Numbered from the stretch's first letter, positions 1 to 12,159 are shown. The stretch: DNA of 64,000 nucleotides from Antedon mediterranea (GCF_964355755.1 NC_092680.1:1396001-1460000), one strand, 5' to 3'. A program made the numbers and translations. The notes: generated by a model not told the origin, from the letters alone.

Positions 1-7
1 TCTTTAG

Positions 8-3000
8 CTATGCTACACTGAACTCAGTGACATTCAAGCCATCCACTGGAACTCACCATTAAAGTTGCAGGTGAAGAACAAACACATTGATTTCTTTCGC
101 AACCTTTACCTAAGTTTTCTAGAATATGACGGCAATTTACTACGAAGAGAATTATTTAGCTGTGATCATCTAAACAGTAACATATCAACACAAGAAACTA
201 AGGTAATAAATACAAGTGTTTAATTTTTAATACCAGATTGATTGATTGATTCCAAGAAATGAACGGTTTATATCCACAACACTGTACTTGTCTTTGACTT
301 GTTGATGGACAATAGGAACCAAGAAAGCCCACTGACCCGCTGTTTACCATCATTTATTTATTTTTTTATGACATATTTTTGTGGATAGGTGCCTTACCTA
401 GATATAGTTCCATGAATGTACGATTTTAGAAACGATTTAAGCTCTGTCTACATTATCAATCTAGTTGACAAAAAAAAGTGTGATGTGCCTAAATATGGTA
501 GTTATATGCTCAAATATGGTAGTGATATGACAACATCATGTCTGTATTATTGAAACATTTTAAGTACAACACAGGACCGAGAGCTGTACATAAAACATAG
601 TATTTTATACTGATGTATTGTCCCTTTGACTGGGCACATCACATTTTTGTCTGTCAGTTTGATAGTGTAGACAGAGCTTTAGACTACCATGATGTGTTCT
701 TTGATTTCTTGATGCGCAATGGCAACCAAGAATAGCACTGACCCTTGATTCTTGTTAACCATCATTTATTTATGCTTTTATCATGTGTTGTTTGTATCTG
801 ATAGCCACCTGACCTAGATGAGTCTGATGAGTGCTATGATTTTAGAAGAGAAAGAATACTGATGCACAGAACACATCTATATTATCTAGATTATGAGTAC
901 ACACCAGTAAGTTACTTAAGAATACTGATGCACAGAACACGTCTATATTATCTAGATTATGAGTACACACCAGTAAGTTACTTAAGAATACTGATGCACA
1001 GAACACATCTATATTATCTAGATTATGAGTACACACCAGTAAGTTACTTAAGAATACTGATGCACAGAACACATCTATATTATCTAGATTATGAGTACAC
1101 ACCAGTAAGTTACTTAAGAATACTGATGCACAGAACACATCTATATTATCTAGATTATGAGTACACACCAGTAAGTTACTTAAGAATACTGATGCACAGA
1201 ACACATCTATATTATCTAGATTATGAGTACACACCAGTAAGTTACTTAAGAATACTGATGCACAGAACACATCTATATTATCTAGATTATGAGTACACAC
1301 CAGTAAGTTACTTAAGAATACTGATGCACAGAACACATCTATATTATCTAGATTATGAGTACACACCAGTAAGTTACTTAAGAATACTGATGCACAGAAC
1401 ACATCTATATTATCTAGATTATGAGTACACACCAGTAAGTTACTTAAGAATACTGATGCACAGAACACATCTATATTATCTAGATTATGAGTACACACCA
1501 GTAAGTTACTTAAGAATACTGATGCACAGAACACATCTATATTATCTAGATTATGAGTACACACCAGTAAGTTACTTAAGAATACTGATGCACAGAACAC
1601 ATCTATATTATCTAGATTATGAGTACACACCAGTAAGTTACTTAAGAATACTGATGCATAGGACACGTCTATATTATCTAGATTATGAGTACACACCAGT
1701 AAGTTACTTAAGAATACTGATGCACAGAACACATCTATATTATCTAGATTATGAGTACACACCAGTAAGTTACTTAAGAATACTGATGCACAGAACACAT
1801 CTATATTATCTAGATTATGAGTACACACCAGTAAGTTACTTAAGAATACTGATGCATAGGACACGTCTATATTATCTAGATTATGAGTACACACCAGTAA
1901 GTTACTTAAGAATACTGATGCACAGAACACATCTATATTATCTAGATTATGAGTACACACCAGTAAGTTACTTAAGAATACTGATGCATAGGACACATCT
2001 ATATTATCTAGATTATGAGTACACACCAGTAAGTTACTTAAGAATACTGATGCACAGAACACATCTATATTATCTAGATTATGAGTACACACCAGTAAGT
2101 TACTTAAGAATACTGATGCACAGAACACATCTATATTATCTAGATTATGAGTACACACCAGTAAGTTACTTAAGAATACTGATGCACAGAACACATCTAT
2201 ATTATCTAGATTATGAGTACACACCAGTAAGTTACTTAAGAATACTGATGCACAGAACACATCTATATTATCTAGATTATGAGTACACACCAGTAAGTTA
2301 CTTAAGAATACTGATGCACAGAACACATCTATATTATCTAGATTATGAGTACACACCAGTAAGTTACTAAAGAATACTGATGCACAGAACACATCTATAT
2401 TATCTAGATTATGAGTACACACCAGTAAGTTACTTAAGAATACTGATGCACAGAACACATCTATATTATCTAGATTATGAGTACACACCAGTAAGTTACT
2501 TAAGAATACTGATGCACAGAACACATCTATATTATCTAGATTATGAGTACACACCAGTAAGTTACTTAAGAATACTGATGCACAGAACACATCTATATTA
2601 TCTAGATTATGAGTACACACCAGTAAGTTACTTAAGAATACTGATGCACAGAACACATCTATATTATCTAGATTATGAGTACACACCAGTAAGTTACTAA
2701 AGAATACTGATGCACAGAACACATCTATATTATCTAGGTTATGAGTACACACCAGTAAGTTACTTAAGAATACTGATGCATAGGACACATCTATATTATC
2801 TAGATTATGAGTACACACCAGTAAGTTACTTAAGAATACTGATGCACAGAACACATCTATATTATCTAGATTATGAGTACACACCAGTAAGTTACTTAAG
2901 AATACTGATGCACAGAACACATCTATATTATCTAGATTATGAGTACACACCAGTAAGTTACTTAAGAATACTGATGCATAGGACACATCTATATTATCTA

Positions 3001-6000
3001 GATTATGAGTACACACCAGTAAGTTACTTAAGAATACTGATGCACAGAACACATCTATATTATCTAGATTATGAGTACACACCAGTAAGTTACTTAAGAA
3101 TACTGATGCACAGAACACATCTATATTATCTAGATTATGAGTACACACCAGTAAGTTACTTAAGAATACTGATGCACAGAACACGTCTATATTATCTAGA
3201 TTATGAGTACACACCAGTAAGTTACTTAAGAATACTGATGCACAGAACACATCTATATTATCTAGATAATGAGTACACACCAGTAAGTTACTTAAGAATA
3301 CTGATGCACAGAACACATCTATATTATCTAGATTATGAGTACACACCAGTAAGTTACTAAAGAATACTGATGCACAGAACACATCTATATTATCTAGATT
3401 ATGAGTACACACCAGTAAGTTACTTAAGAATACTGATGCACAGAACACATCTATATTATCTAGATTATGAGTACACACCAGTAAGTTACTTAAGAATACT
3501 GATGCACAGAACACATCTATATTATCTAGATTATGAGTACACACCAGTAAGTTACTTAAGAATACTGATGCACAGAACACATCTATATTATCTAGATTAT
3601 GAGTACACACCAGTAAGTTACTTAAGAATACTGATGCACAGAACACGTCTATATTATCTAGATTATGAGTACACACCAGTAAGTTACTTAAGAATACTGA
3701 TGCACAGAACACATCTATATTATCTAGATTATGAGTACACACCAGTAAGTTACTTAAGAATACTGATGCACAGAACACATCTATATTATCTAGATTATGA
3801 GTACACACCAGTAAGTTACTTAAGAATACTGATGCACAGAACACATCTATATTATCTAGATTATGAGTACACACCAGTAAGTTACTAAAGAATACTGATG
3901 CACAGAACACATCTATATTATCTAGATTATGAGTACACACCAGTAAGTTACTTAAGAATACTGATGCACAGAACACATCTATATTATCTAGATTATGAGT
4001 ACACACCAGTAAGTTACTTAAGAATACTGATGCACAGAACACATCTATATTATCTAGATTATGAGTACACACCAGTAAGTTACTTAAGAATACTGATGCA
4101 CAGAACACGTCTATATTATCTAGAATATGAGTACACACCAGTAAGTTAGTAATGTATATTTAAAGTCATATGTCATGCTATACAAATAGAAGTTAACATT
4201 ATTATTTGATAAAAGTTGGGTAGAAGAAGTCTACACTATTAAAACTAGTGTGTGATGTGTGATGTGCCCAGATATGGTAGTGATATGACATCATCATGTC
4301 CATATATAGACACATCACATTTTTGTTGTCACATCAAGTTTGATAGTGTAGACAGGGCTATAGAACCTTCAGTGTAGATTTGTTTGTCAACAAAGTGAAG
4401 TGTGCATGCTATATATTTTTTTTTTCAGAAACCAGATGGCAATGATGTGACGTTAGTAGCTCAGCTTTCTATGGATAGATTGCAAATGCTAGAAGCTCTC
4501 TGTAAACATTGGGATGGTAGGTCTACTTACTGTCATTCTGGTGGAAATATATACTTTTATATACTTTGTTGAAATATTGTATGAAAATATGGTAATTTAT
4601 GGGACTGATTAATACAATCATAGCTACAGTGATGTAAAATTAAATTTATATAATATTTATTTTCTAAATCAAATGTACTTTTTTTATTTATTAATTTTTT
4701 GTAAACACCAATTTAGTCTTAATAAGAACATTATTTTAAGCTGGGAAAACATGGCTCTGTAAATACACACTACAGTCATTGTCAATAAACATCGTTTGCA
4801 AATATTAAAATTAAGATTAATATAGCGAAAAATCATTATGAAACTGATTCACAATATTTAATTAACAATTATTTATATTTTTTTTAACAGGACCAATGAG
4901 TCTTGCAGTTTATATGTCAGATGCTGATGCTCAACAGTTTTTAGTTTATGTGCAAACATCTGAAATATTAAGAAGTAGAAAAGACGTTAGTTATCATGTT
5001 GTTTATAAAGATGGGGTAGGTTATTGAATTTATTTATCTGTTATAATAATGCTAGAAGTTCTCTCATGTACAAACATCCGAAATATTAAAAAGTAGAAAA
5101 GATGTTTTCATTTTGTTTATGAGATTAATATGCTTGATTCTTTTAAATTATATTTTGTCCTTTTATGCTGTTTTATGTTTCACTTTCTTTACAAAATACT
5201 ATAAAAGTAGAATTATTTTCAAAGAACGCAACTTTTAGACATTTTTACATTGGCCTTTTATTGTATGTTTTTCTTTTGATAGCTACTTTAAATGCGAACA
5301 TCTTTGCCTTTTTTTAATCCATCCATCCAGAAATTTCTATTTCTTATAGTATGTCTTCAATTTTTCAATAAGTTTAAATAAAAAATAAATAAAAAATGAC
5401 CAGTTCAAACTTGAGTTATACGAATTTCTGCTTTTTGTAGTATGTCTTTAATTTGTCAAAAAGTAAAAAAAAAAAATTTAATAAATGACCTGTTTGCACT
5501 TTTATGTGCATTATTGTTGTTTATTTCTATAGCAATTTTACCCTGTTAATCACCTACGCAACACAGCTTTAAACGAGGTCAAGACGCCGTATGTGTTCCT
5601 GGCTGATATAGACTTTTTACCAATGTATGGATTATATAGCTATCTTAGAAAGATGATCAGTACATTGGATGTAGCCAATACTAATAAGGTACTGTACAAC
5701 ACTCTATTATGCATCAATTATTTAAGGCTTTAAAGTATGCGTTATATAAGCTCTGTCTACACTATCAAACTAGTTTGACAAAAAAAGTGTGATGTGTCCA
5801 AATGTGGTAGTGATATGCTTAAATATGGTAGTGATATGACATTATCATGTCCATATATGGGCATATCACATTTTTTTGTCACATAAAGTTTGATAGACAG
5901 AGCTTGAAGAGTATCTTTCTACTATCTAAGTTTATTAGTCTCTTTTTTGTTTTGTTCTATGATTGTATAATTTAAACTACAATAAAAAGTGCATTTTATT

Positions 6001-8125
6001 TAATACCCAAAAAAAAGTATCTGCTAAAATAAATAATTTAATAAAACAAAAGTTTTAAAAAGGGTTTTAATTTCCTTAAAATCTATGATCTTTTAAGGTT
6101 TTGTCCTAAAGCTCTGTTTACACTATCAAGCGTTATGTGACAACAAAATGTAATGTGCCAAAATATGGACATGATGATGTCATCACTACCATATTTGAGT
6201 ATATCACTACCATATTTAGGCACATCACACTTTTTTTGTCAATCTAGTTTGATAGTGTAGACAGAGCTTAAGGCTGGTCATTTGATGTTCAAATAAACTC
6301 CTGAATTAAAGAAAATATATACTAATTGGGTTAAAATAAATTGTTTTTCAGGCTTTAGTTGTTCCTGCTTTTGAAACTCTTCATTACAGAATCAATTTTC
6401 CAAAATCCAAAACTGATTTATTACACATGTTGGACATGGGTTCGTTGTTTACCTTTCGTTATCACGTGTGGCAGAAAGGTCACGCCCCTACAAACTTTCC
6501 AAAATGGAGGATATCAACAATGCCATATAAGGTAAACATATTATATCATAAATTTTTTTTTCATTTTATAAAATTATATATAAATATACAAACTCTGGCA
6601 AAAATGGAAAAGGAAAATTAAATGCATAAATATAATGAAAATAGGTCAGAGAATGAAGGCAAATGCCTGGAGGATGAAGACAAACATCTTGTGGCCTTAA
6701 TAATTAAATAAATAAACTCTGGTATGGAATTTCTACAGTGAAATACTCTACTACTTATAGTTACACTAATATGTCTTTTTTTCTGTTATGACAATGAAAA
6801 ATAAATGACTAGTTATTAAAATAATTACGATGTAAGTTCACATACAGCCACAAACTCATCATAGTACTATACACTGGGAGAACAGTGTTTGACTGAAGAG
6901 GCCACCCAGTATAAAGAATAAATCATAATAATAACATTGAATTTTACTTTGTACAAAAAAAAATGATTATAATTATTTTATCTATGCTCAGAATTGCTCA
7001 TTTTTACCGCATTGTCTTTTTTCAGATACAATGGGATACTGATTTTGAACCATACATCGTTATTAAGAAAGACTGCCCTCAATATGATAAACGGTTTGTT
7101 GGATTTGGATGGAACAAGGTTGCACAGATTATGGAAATTGACGCCCAGGGGTAAGTTGTACTTGTTGGCCCTTTAGTACAAACTGCACCACAACACACAT
7201 AAATAAATAATTACAACACTTGGCTTATACAACATTCTATAAAACATGATTAATAGTTTTAAATATCGAAAATCAGCAATTACAATACACATTTACACAC
7301 ACATATCAATTATTATACAATAGTGAACGTTTTGAGTGCAATAGTACAAATAATTTCTTGAGATGAAAATATAACAAGTTTTCATCTTTCAGTGCTCTCT
7401 TTTTTATGAATTTTTTACTGAATAAATCAAATAAAAATTATTTTTTCCCAGTGCATGAATATAAAACATTGCAGTACTAGCATCTAGCATCGCACTCTCG
7501 ATGACATAATTAATAGTTCAATAGAATAATTATTGAATAATCCAATCAAACGACAAAATAATGCCTTCATAGATCGTTGTACATACAGTATATGATTTGA
7601 TACAGATGTATTATTTCCACAATCTGTATATATTCCCTATTGTTGTTTTAGGTATGAATTCGTAGTGCTTCCAAACTCATTTATTATCCACATGCCGCAT
7701 ACCCCAAGTTTTGATATTGCAAAATTTAGATCAAGCTCAACATACAGAAAGTAAGTTCAACATTTATTACACTGGACATCATTCTCTGGTTCACAGTGTC
7801 TGGTTTTGCCAAAGAGGTTATATAATTAACTAGAGAGTGAAGTCAAGTGATCCTAAAAGGGCAAGGACTTAAAATGATCACAATATATATATCTGTTAAA
7901 AATAATAAATAGTATTTTATATAAAATTAATAACCTAAAATGGAAGAACCACATTAATAAGAATATATGTTTTTTAATTGGCATTGATAAAAACTGATAC
8001 AGTATTTAAAATATATTTTATTTTTCATTTGATACAGATGTTTGAAAATATTAAAAGATGAATTCAGAAAAGATCTGTCCAAAAAATATGGTTTTGGTGC
8101 TCTCAAATATGTTGCCACAGAATGA
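8..8125 (+). CDS. LARGE1: LARGE xylosyl- and glucuronyltransferase, C-terminal part (5' partial, 9 exons)
   Basis: Golgi type II enzyme that polymerises the Xyl-GlcA (matriglycan) repeat on alpha-dystroglycan. Exons read: 8-202, 805-906, 4429-4516, 4891-5015, 5533-5688, 6352-6531, 7026-7150, 7652-7750, 8038-8125 (TGA at 8123). All have AG/GT borders and matching phases, giving 385 residues. They cover the end of the first domain and the whole second domain (family GT49-like, glucuronyltransferase). Visible landmarks are [27 protein letters not shown], the metal-binding DxD as [39 protein letters not shown] and the C-terminus [14 protein letters not shown], which match vertebrate LARGE closely. 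The 5' end (cytoplasmic tail, TM, GT8 domain) lies before the window. Exon 2 uses the donor at 907, the first of 50 tandem copies, and gives the same spacing as vertebrate LARGE. Whether this is LARGE1 or LARGE2 cannot be told; invertebrates often have one. Identity is family recognition by eye. Confidence 0.95.
439..680. mobile_element. MITE family A, copy 1 (with internal insertion)
   Basis: Terminal inverted repeat like GCTCTGTCTACACTATCAAA at the left and its complement (TTTGATAGTGTAGACAGAGC) at the right, with inner inverted GTGTGATGTGCCCAAATATG / GGGCACATCACA. About 80 bp of unrelated sequence splits the middle. It lies in the LARGE intron before the array. Confidence 0.8.
850..4149 (+). 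repeat. 66-bp x 50 tandem array of LARGE exon end plus 5' splice site
   Basis: Units start at 862 + 66k (k = 0 to 49; last at 4096). Each unit holds 45 nt of LARGE coding sequence, encoding [15 protein letters not shown], followed by the donor GTAAGT and 15 nt leading into the next copy. The donor therefore recurs at 907, 973 and so on to 4141. The unit length is a multiple of three, so each copy reads on in the LARGE frame as 22 residues. In-frame TAA codons occur in units 23 (2368), 28 (2698), 38 (3358) and 46 (3886), all from CTTAAG changed to CTAAAG. Other recurrent variants are CACAGAACAC/CATAGGACAC and ACATCT/ACGTCT, scattered through the array as expected from unequal exchange. The exon part of unit 1 is the real exon; the rest lies in the intron if the first donor is used. 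Confidence 0.98.
4227..4360. mobile_element. MITE family A, copy 2
   Basis: Degenerate left TIR (GTCTACACTATTAAAACTAG) and a good right TIR (GATAGTGTAGACAGGGC) around the GTGATGTGCCCA...CACATCACA core. It lies just downstream of the 66-bp array in the same LARGE intron. Confidence 0.8.
5748..5905. mobile_element. MITE family A, copy 3
   Basis: Near-complete copy in a LARGE intron: AAGCTCTGTCTACACTATCA at the left and AGTTTGATAGACAGAGCTT at the right, with the right TIR missing a few bases. The ATGACATTATCATGTCCATA centre is present. Confidence 0.88.
6108..6270. mobile_element. MITE family A, copy 4
   Basis: Near-complete copy about 80 bp upstream of the LARGE exon at 6352. Left TIR AAAGCTCTGTTTACACTATC, right TIR TTTGATAGTGTAGACAGAGC. 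It is inserted in the opposite internal orientation to copy 3: the ACATGATGATGTCAT core comes first. Confidence 0.88.
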
Positions 8126-8203
8126 AGAAATCTGCCATCTATTTATTTTATAGTATTTATTGAAGGGTAACTGTTGACATGAAAGGTTTATAATGCTGCC
8201 TTA

Positions 8204-8332
8204 AAAAGGCTACACTATCAAACAATTTCGACAAAAAAAGTGTGATGTGCTTAAATATGGTAGTGATATATCCAAATATGGGCACATCACATTTTTTTTT
8301 CACATAAAGTTTGATAGTGTAGACAGAGCTTA
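8204..8332. mobile_element. MITE family A, copy 5 (LARGE 3' UTR)
   Basis: Starts as GGCTACACTATCAAACAATT and ends TTTGATAGTGTAGACAGAGC, about 80 bp after the LARGE stop codon. It is probably transcribed within the 3' UTR and could fold as a hairpin. Confidence 0.85.
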
Positions 8333-9489
8333 AGGCTTTTGACATAACTTGGGCTTAACTCAAATCCGGTTGGTGAGCATTCAGGATGGTAGATGTTTGT
8401 ATAAGGACTCTGTTTGGTCAATTTAATGTTTGTTTTTGTCTACCATACCAAACAAAAGCTTGCTATAGAGTCTTTGACACCTGTTTCGGCTCCGGCAAAC
8501 AAAATCGAACCTCAATGTTCTGTTTTTACGACGCATCACGCGGCTACGCACATCGATTGAAACATTTATTAGGAAGATTTATAATCACTTTCACAAATCA
8601 AAGAATAATCGCAGGTTTCTCTGTAAATCGTGTAATTGTTTCATATACTTTTTATTGTCCGAAAAATTGGTCTTTCAGCAAATAAATGATTGTAAAGATT
8701 TAAAGTATTTTATTTTGTTTATGATTTATGATATGGTTTGATTTCTAAGCACAAATTGTGTATTGATGTATTTTATTACAGAAATAATACATGAAATGTT
8801 ACTAAATTGATAATAAACTAAATTTAAAGTTAAAATAAGGTAACGGGTCATTAATATAAGATTTTATTGACAAATTCACTCTTTCCTGTGTACAATTCAT
8901 GCAAGATTCCAACAAAATCATGTATGTGTTTTTTAGATTTTGCCATTTTATATACAATCCATTATTTTTATAATCATTAAATGTTATTGGACAACACTAT
9001 ATATAGTCTTCCCGATTCCTTCCCCATTTATCAATCCTTTGATCTCTTCCTATTAATACATGCATTTTGACATTTTTAAATGGTACACATTTCACACAGT
9101 TAGGTACATTTGTTTTCTTGCTAAGTTATTTGTGAACAATATGATATAATTTATATATAATATTTTTAATTGAAAATATTACGTAAAATATGAACTTTAA
9201 AAGAAATTTATTTTTTTCTGTACAATTATGACCGTTGTTACCATTAACTTGTTTTTAGTAAATTATAATCTTGAAGTTCATATATGTTTTCAGTTGTAAT
9301 AATGATATTTATTTGGCATGTCATCAAGCACAATCTTGCCGGAAGACAGCAATAGGTATAGGCAGATATAGCGGTCTTGCTGTACGCAGATGTAGAGTGG
9401 TGCTTTTTGTTATAACTATATTCTTTAAAATGTACATCTAGGCCCCAATTACAGGTGTCTCACCATAAATAAGGAACCCCTTTCCATTT

Positions 9490-9625
9490 AAAGCTCTGTC
9501 TACGCTATCAAACTAAAAACAAAAAGGTGTGATGTGCCCAAATATGGTAGTGATATTCCCAAATATAGTAGTTATATGGCACATTGTATTTTTTTTTGTC
9601 ACATAAATTTGATAGTGTAGACAGT
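9490..9625. mobile_element. MITE family A, copy 6
   Basis: AAAGCTCTGTCTACGCTATC at the left and AAATTTGATAGTGTAGACAG at the right, with the TGTGATGTGCCCAAATATGG core. It lies between LARGE and the LRR gene. Confidence 0.85.
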
Positions 9626-9935
9626 TTACAAATAAAAACAAATTATGTACATGATTGTTGCTTGTTTCAGTGTGTACTTACTACCTCTTTCCCTTTAGTC
9701 ATCACATAAAGTTAGATTGATTAAATAATTGTAATTATGAAGTGTTTTAACTTGTAAATGTAATATTTTATATTTGATCAAATAAATCAATTGCTAAAAG
9801 GTTGTGTACTGCAATATTAATTTGTGTAAAAAAAACTTTATGTTAACAGGCTGATTTAGAAAAACTATTTGAAAACAAACAATTTGAAAACACAATTTTT
9901 GTTTTACATGGAATATTTTCCATCCAATAAAATGT

Positions 9936-10949
9936 CTACTCGTCTTCAGTGTTTTCAGTTGATGATCCCAGTAAGATGAATCCCAGACCCTGCAAACAAA
10001 ATAAAACTCTATAAACAATTTGTTAAAAAAACAAATGCTATTATTAGAACCAGTCTCCCTTATTCACTTATTGAACTTTTACAACTTCAGAAACACGTCC
10101 AACCACCATGAAGCGCCCTCTACTCTAAATTGTTTTAACTATAATTACAGTGTAATCTGGTGTGAACAGATTTACCTTCCAGTGACTGGGTCTATCTTTG
10201 AATGGATTGTCACGCAAGTCAACTTTGGTGAGCTTCGCAAGTCCAACAAGGTGATCATCTGGTACACTAGACACATTATTTTTTGACAAAAGCAAAGTGT
10301 TCAATCGAGTTTGCTTCAAACAACACAGCGGGACACTTTCCAAATCATTATCGCTCAAGTCAAAATAAGAGAAATTTCTAAGCTTTGAAAAGGATTCTGG
10401 AATGTGCGTTAGTTTATTAGATGCTAGGCTTAACCACTGAAGTTGTTGAAGATTGCCGAGTTCTGAAGGAAGGTCTCGTAAATGATTATCTCTTGCGCCC
10501 AGTTTTTTTAGTTTCTGTAGCAAGCCTAACTCGGGAGGTAGTGCTGTAAGTTGTGCACCAACAATCCAAAGTTGTTCCAAACTGCTAAGATCCCCAATTT
10601 CTGGTGGAAGAAACCCCAATTGATTATGGCTCAAACTGAGATACTTTAGATTGATAAGCTGACCAAACCCAGAGGGAAGGACTGTGAGGCTGTTATAATC
10701 CAATGACAATTCTTGAAGGTTTATCAAAGAGACAAGTTCAGTGGGTGGCATAATGAGGTCATTATTGTTCAGGAGCAATCGTTTGCAGTGAGAAAGACGT
10801 TGGATAACTGGAGGTAGTATTTTAATGTTACGATGACTAAGGTTGACAGTTTTTTCCTGTTTCATAGATATTTCTGCAACATACTCTTCAACCTTTAGTG
10901 TGTTGGAGAGGACACTACTCTGTTGATCTCCCCCAGCAGACTTGTCCAT
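9936..10949 (-). CDS. Leucine-rich-repeat protein, Shoc2-like repeat type (2 exons)
   Basis: The first coding exon is 10949-10176 (258 codons, ATG at 10949) and the last is 9989-9936 (17 codons plus TAG). The intron has a GTAAAT donor and a TTTGCAG acceptor, both phase 0, giving 275 residues. After a short polar N-terminus (MDKSAGGDQQ) there are about eight to nine LRRs of the 23-residue type with LPPEIG/LPSELG signatures, e.g. LKYLSLSHNQLGFLPPEIGD and LQWLSLASNKLTHIPESF. The short tail begins with the hydrophobic GLGFILLGSS and ends acidic (TENTEDE). There is no signal peptide or kinase/WD domain, so a cytosolic scaffold is likely. The frame also runs on past the donor to a stop at 10125, but the splice pair is better. 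I do not recognise a named orthologue (LRRC10, LRRC57, LRRC58 and RSU1 were considered and do not fit). It diverges from CTC1. Confidence 0.88.
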
Positions 10950-12094
10950 TTTTATGCTAACATTGCATCTCTATATACACACAATTCAATCTTAAAGAAA
11001 AAAAGACAAATTAAAGATGTTTATTGACCAAATTATTACATTTATTAAATAAATTGTAAGTTTGAATATCAATATAGTATCATATTCTTAGCCACAGCAT
11101 ATGCTATGACACCCTACTAGAGGCAGGTTGCTCCTCTAGGTCTAGAGAAGTACGCGAGTCTGAGTATTTCGGTGGCCAGTCAGTACACAGTACCTGTTTT
11201 TGTTTTTGCAGGCCTACTATAACTAGGCCTAGCCTACTACTACTGTACTAGTACTAAGTAGTAGGGCTAGTCTAGTCTAGGCCTATTTATAGCTAGCTAG
11301 TAGGCTAGGCCTAGGCCTATAGGCCTTTTGGCCTAGCTAGAGTATCACTAATTAGCCTAGGCTATACACTGTAGCTTATCTACTTTATTTAGCTATTCAA
11401 ATTCAACGTCACGCATTGTGACGTTTATATAGTTTGTGATGTTTATATAAATTGTTGTTTAAAATGTAAAAATATACTTATAAAATACAGGTCAACAGAA
11501 AACACTGTCGGCGGAGCTAGAAAAACGACTCATGCATGCAATTTGTAAACAAAAACAAAGTCAAGCGACCTCAACGTTTTGGTAGTAAAATAAACAGCTC
11601 CCTCTCTTGACGCGGTTGATTCAAAATGTAAACAAAACTCGTGTCGCTCATTTAAATGAATAATTTACAGTAAAATGTCACATTCAAAAGTAAAAACAGC
11701 ATGCAGGTCTAAGTCTACGAGGTCCACGTTCAATTTAATAGGACTCGTTGTTTGTAAAAGTCCACTTGTAGAGTAAGATTTGTTTTCTGTTATTACTTAG
11801 GCCTAGCTAGCTAGCCGGCCTGTCTTTTTGTCTGATGGGCCGGCCCATTTATTTTTAAAAGGTGCTACTTATACCGATTATACTACCATGCTTATACTTA
11901 GGAGGGAGCTAAACTAGGTAAGCCTATAGTAGTTTTCCTAGCTAGACCAGGCCTAGAACGAGTGGAGCTAGGCCTGCTGGGTAGTTGCCCAATGCAATTT
12001 GAGTGATTTGCACGATTTATTTGTTATTTTATGCAAGAATTTCATTGTGCAATTATTAAATATTTAATTAATTATTTTTGTTTTTTTAGAAGAA
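10950..12094. promoter_or_regulatory. Divergent upstream region between the LRR gene and CTC1
   Basis: Both genes point away from this segment of about 1.1 kb, so their promoters should lie here. It is less AT-rich than its surroundings and has more CpG, for example around 11510-11640. It holds a CTAG/TAGGCC-rich stretch (11205-11345) and further TAGGCCTAG runs at 11800 and 11940. No TATA or initiator element can be assigned by eye. Confidence 0.45.
11205..11345. repeat. CTAG/TAGGCCTA palindrome-rich low-complexity tract
   Basis: Dense overlapping CTAG, TAGGCCTA and CCTAGGCC words, for example GGCTAGGCCTAGGCCTATAG, all self-complementary. The same words recur at 11800-11950 and in a transposon at 44370-44400, so it may be a genome-wide feature. 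Confidence 0.6.
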
Positions 12095-12159
12095 ATGGAA
12101 GTAAAATGTTTTTATTTGAGTTGTCATGGCGACTTAACCGACACTTTGTTGTTGCAAAG
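12095..12159 (+). CDS. Possible 5' exon of CTC1 (uncertain)
   Basis: A TTTTTTTAG acceptor, then ATG at 12095 followed by 21 open codons (MEVKCFYLSCHGDL...) and a donor at 12160 (GTATGC). It ends in phase 2, which does not join in frame to the first well-supported CTC1 exon (12416, phase 0). A linking exon must exist, or this exon is wrong. An open stretch at 12293-12350 with a GTAAAG donor might be that link, but I see no acceptor in the right phase. Confidence 0.3.

Larger units (their letters stand above)
8126..9935. other. LARGE 3' UTR and intergenic region
   Basis: No gene is recognised. AATAAA-like sites near 8680 and 8810 may be LARGE polyadenylation signals. A 99-codon open frame at 8386-8685 has no family features and probably lies in the 3' UTR. 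A MITE copy sits at each end (8204-8332 and 9490-9625). Confidence 0.5.

Noticed and set aside
879-973. Each 66-bp unit as a complete mini-intron (donor GTAAGT, branch-like TACTGAT, acceptor GCACAG)
   Set aside because: The implied intron would be about 29 nt with only a few bases between branch point and AG, too short for ordinary splicing; the same sequence is coding in the ancestral exon.
842-4138. 1098-codon minus-strand open frame and 502-codon plus-strand frame as a repeat-rich protein gene
   Set aside because: The 66-bp period is divisible by three, so several frames stay open by default. The plus frame is the LARGE exon plus intronic copies; the minus frame is antisense with no independent support.
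850-4149. CRISPR-like array
   Set aside because: There are no unique spacers; the whole 66-bp unit is repeated, and it is a eukaryotic coding-exon/intron junction.
8386-8685. 99-codon ORF after LARGE as a separate small gene
   Set aside because: Composition and position fit the LARGE 3' UTR; no signature and no conserved-looking segment.
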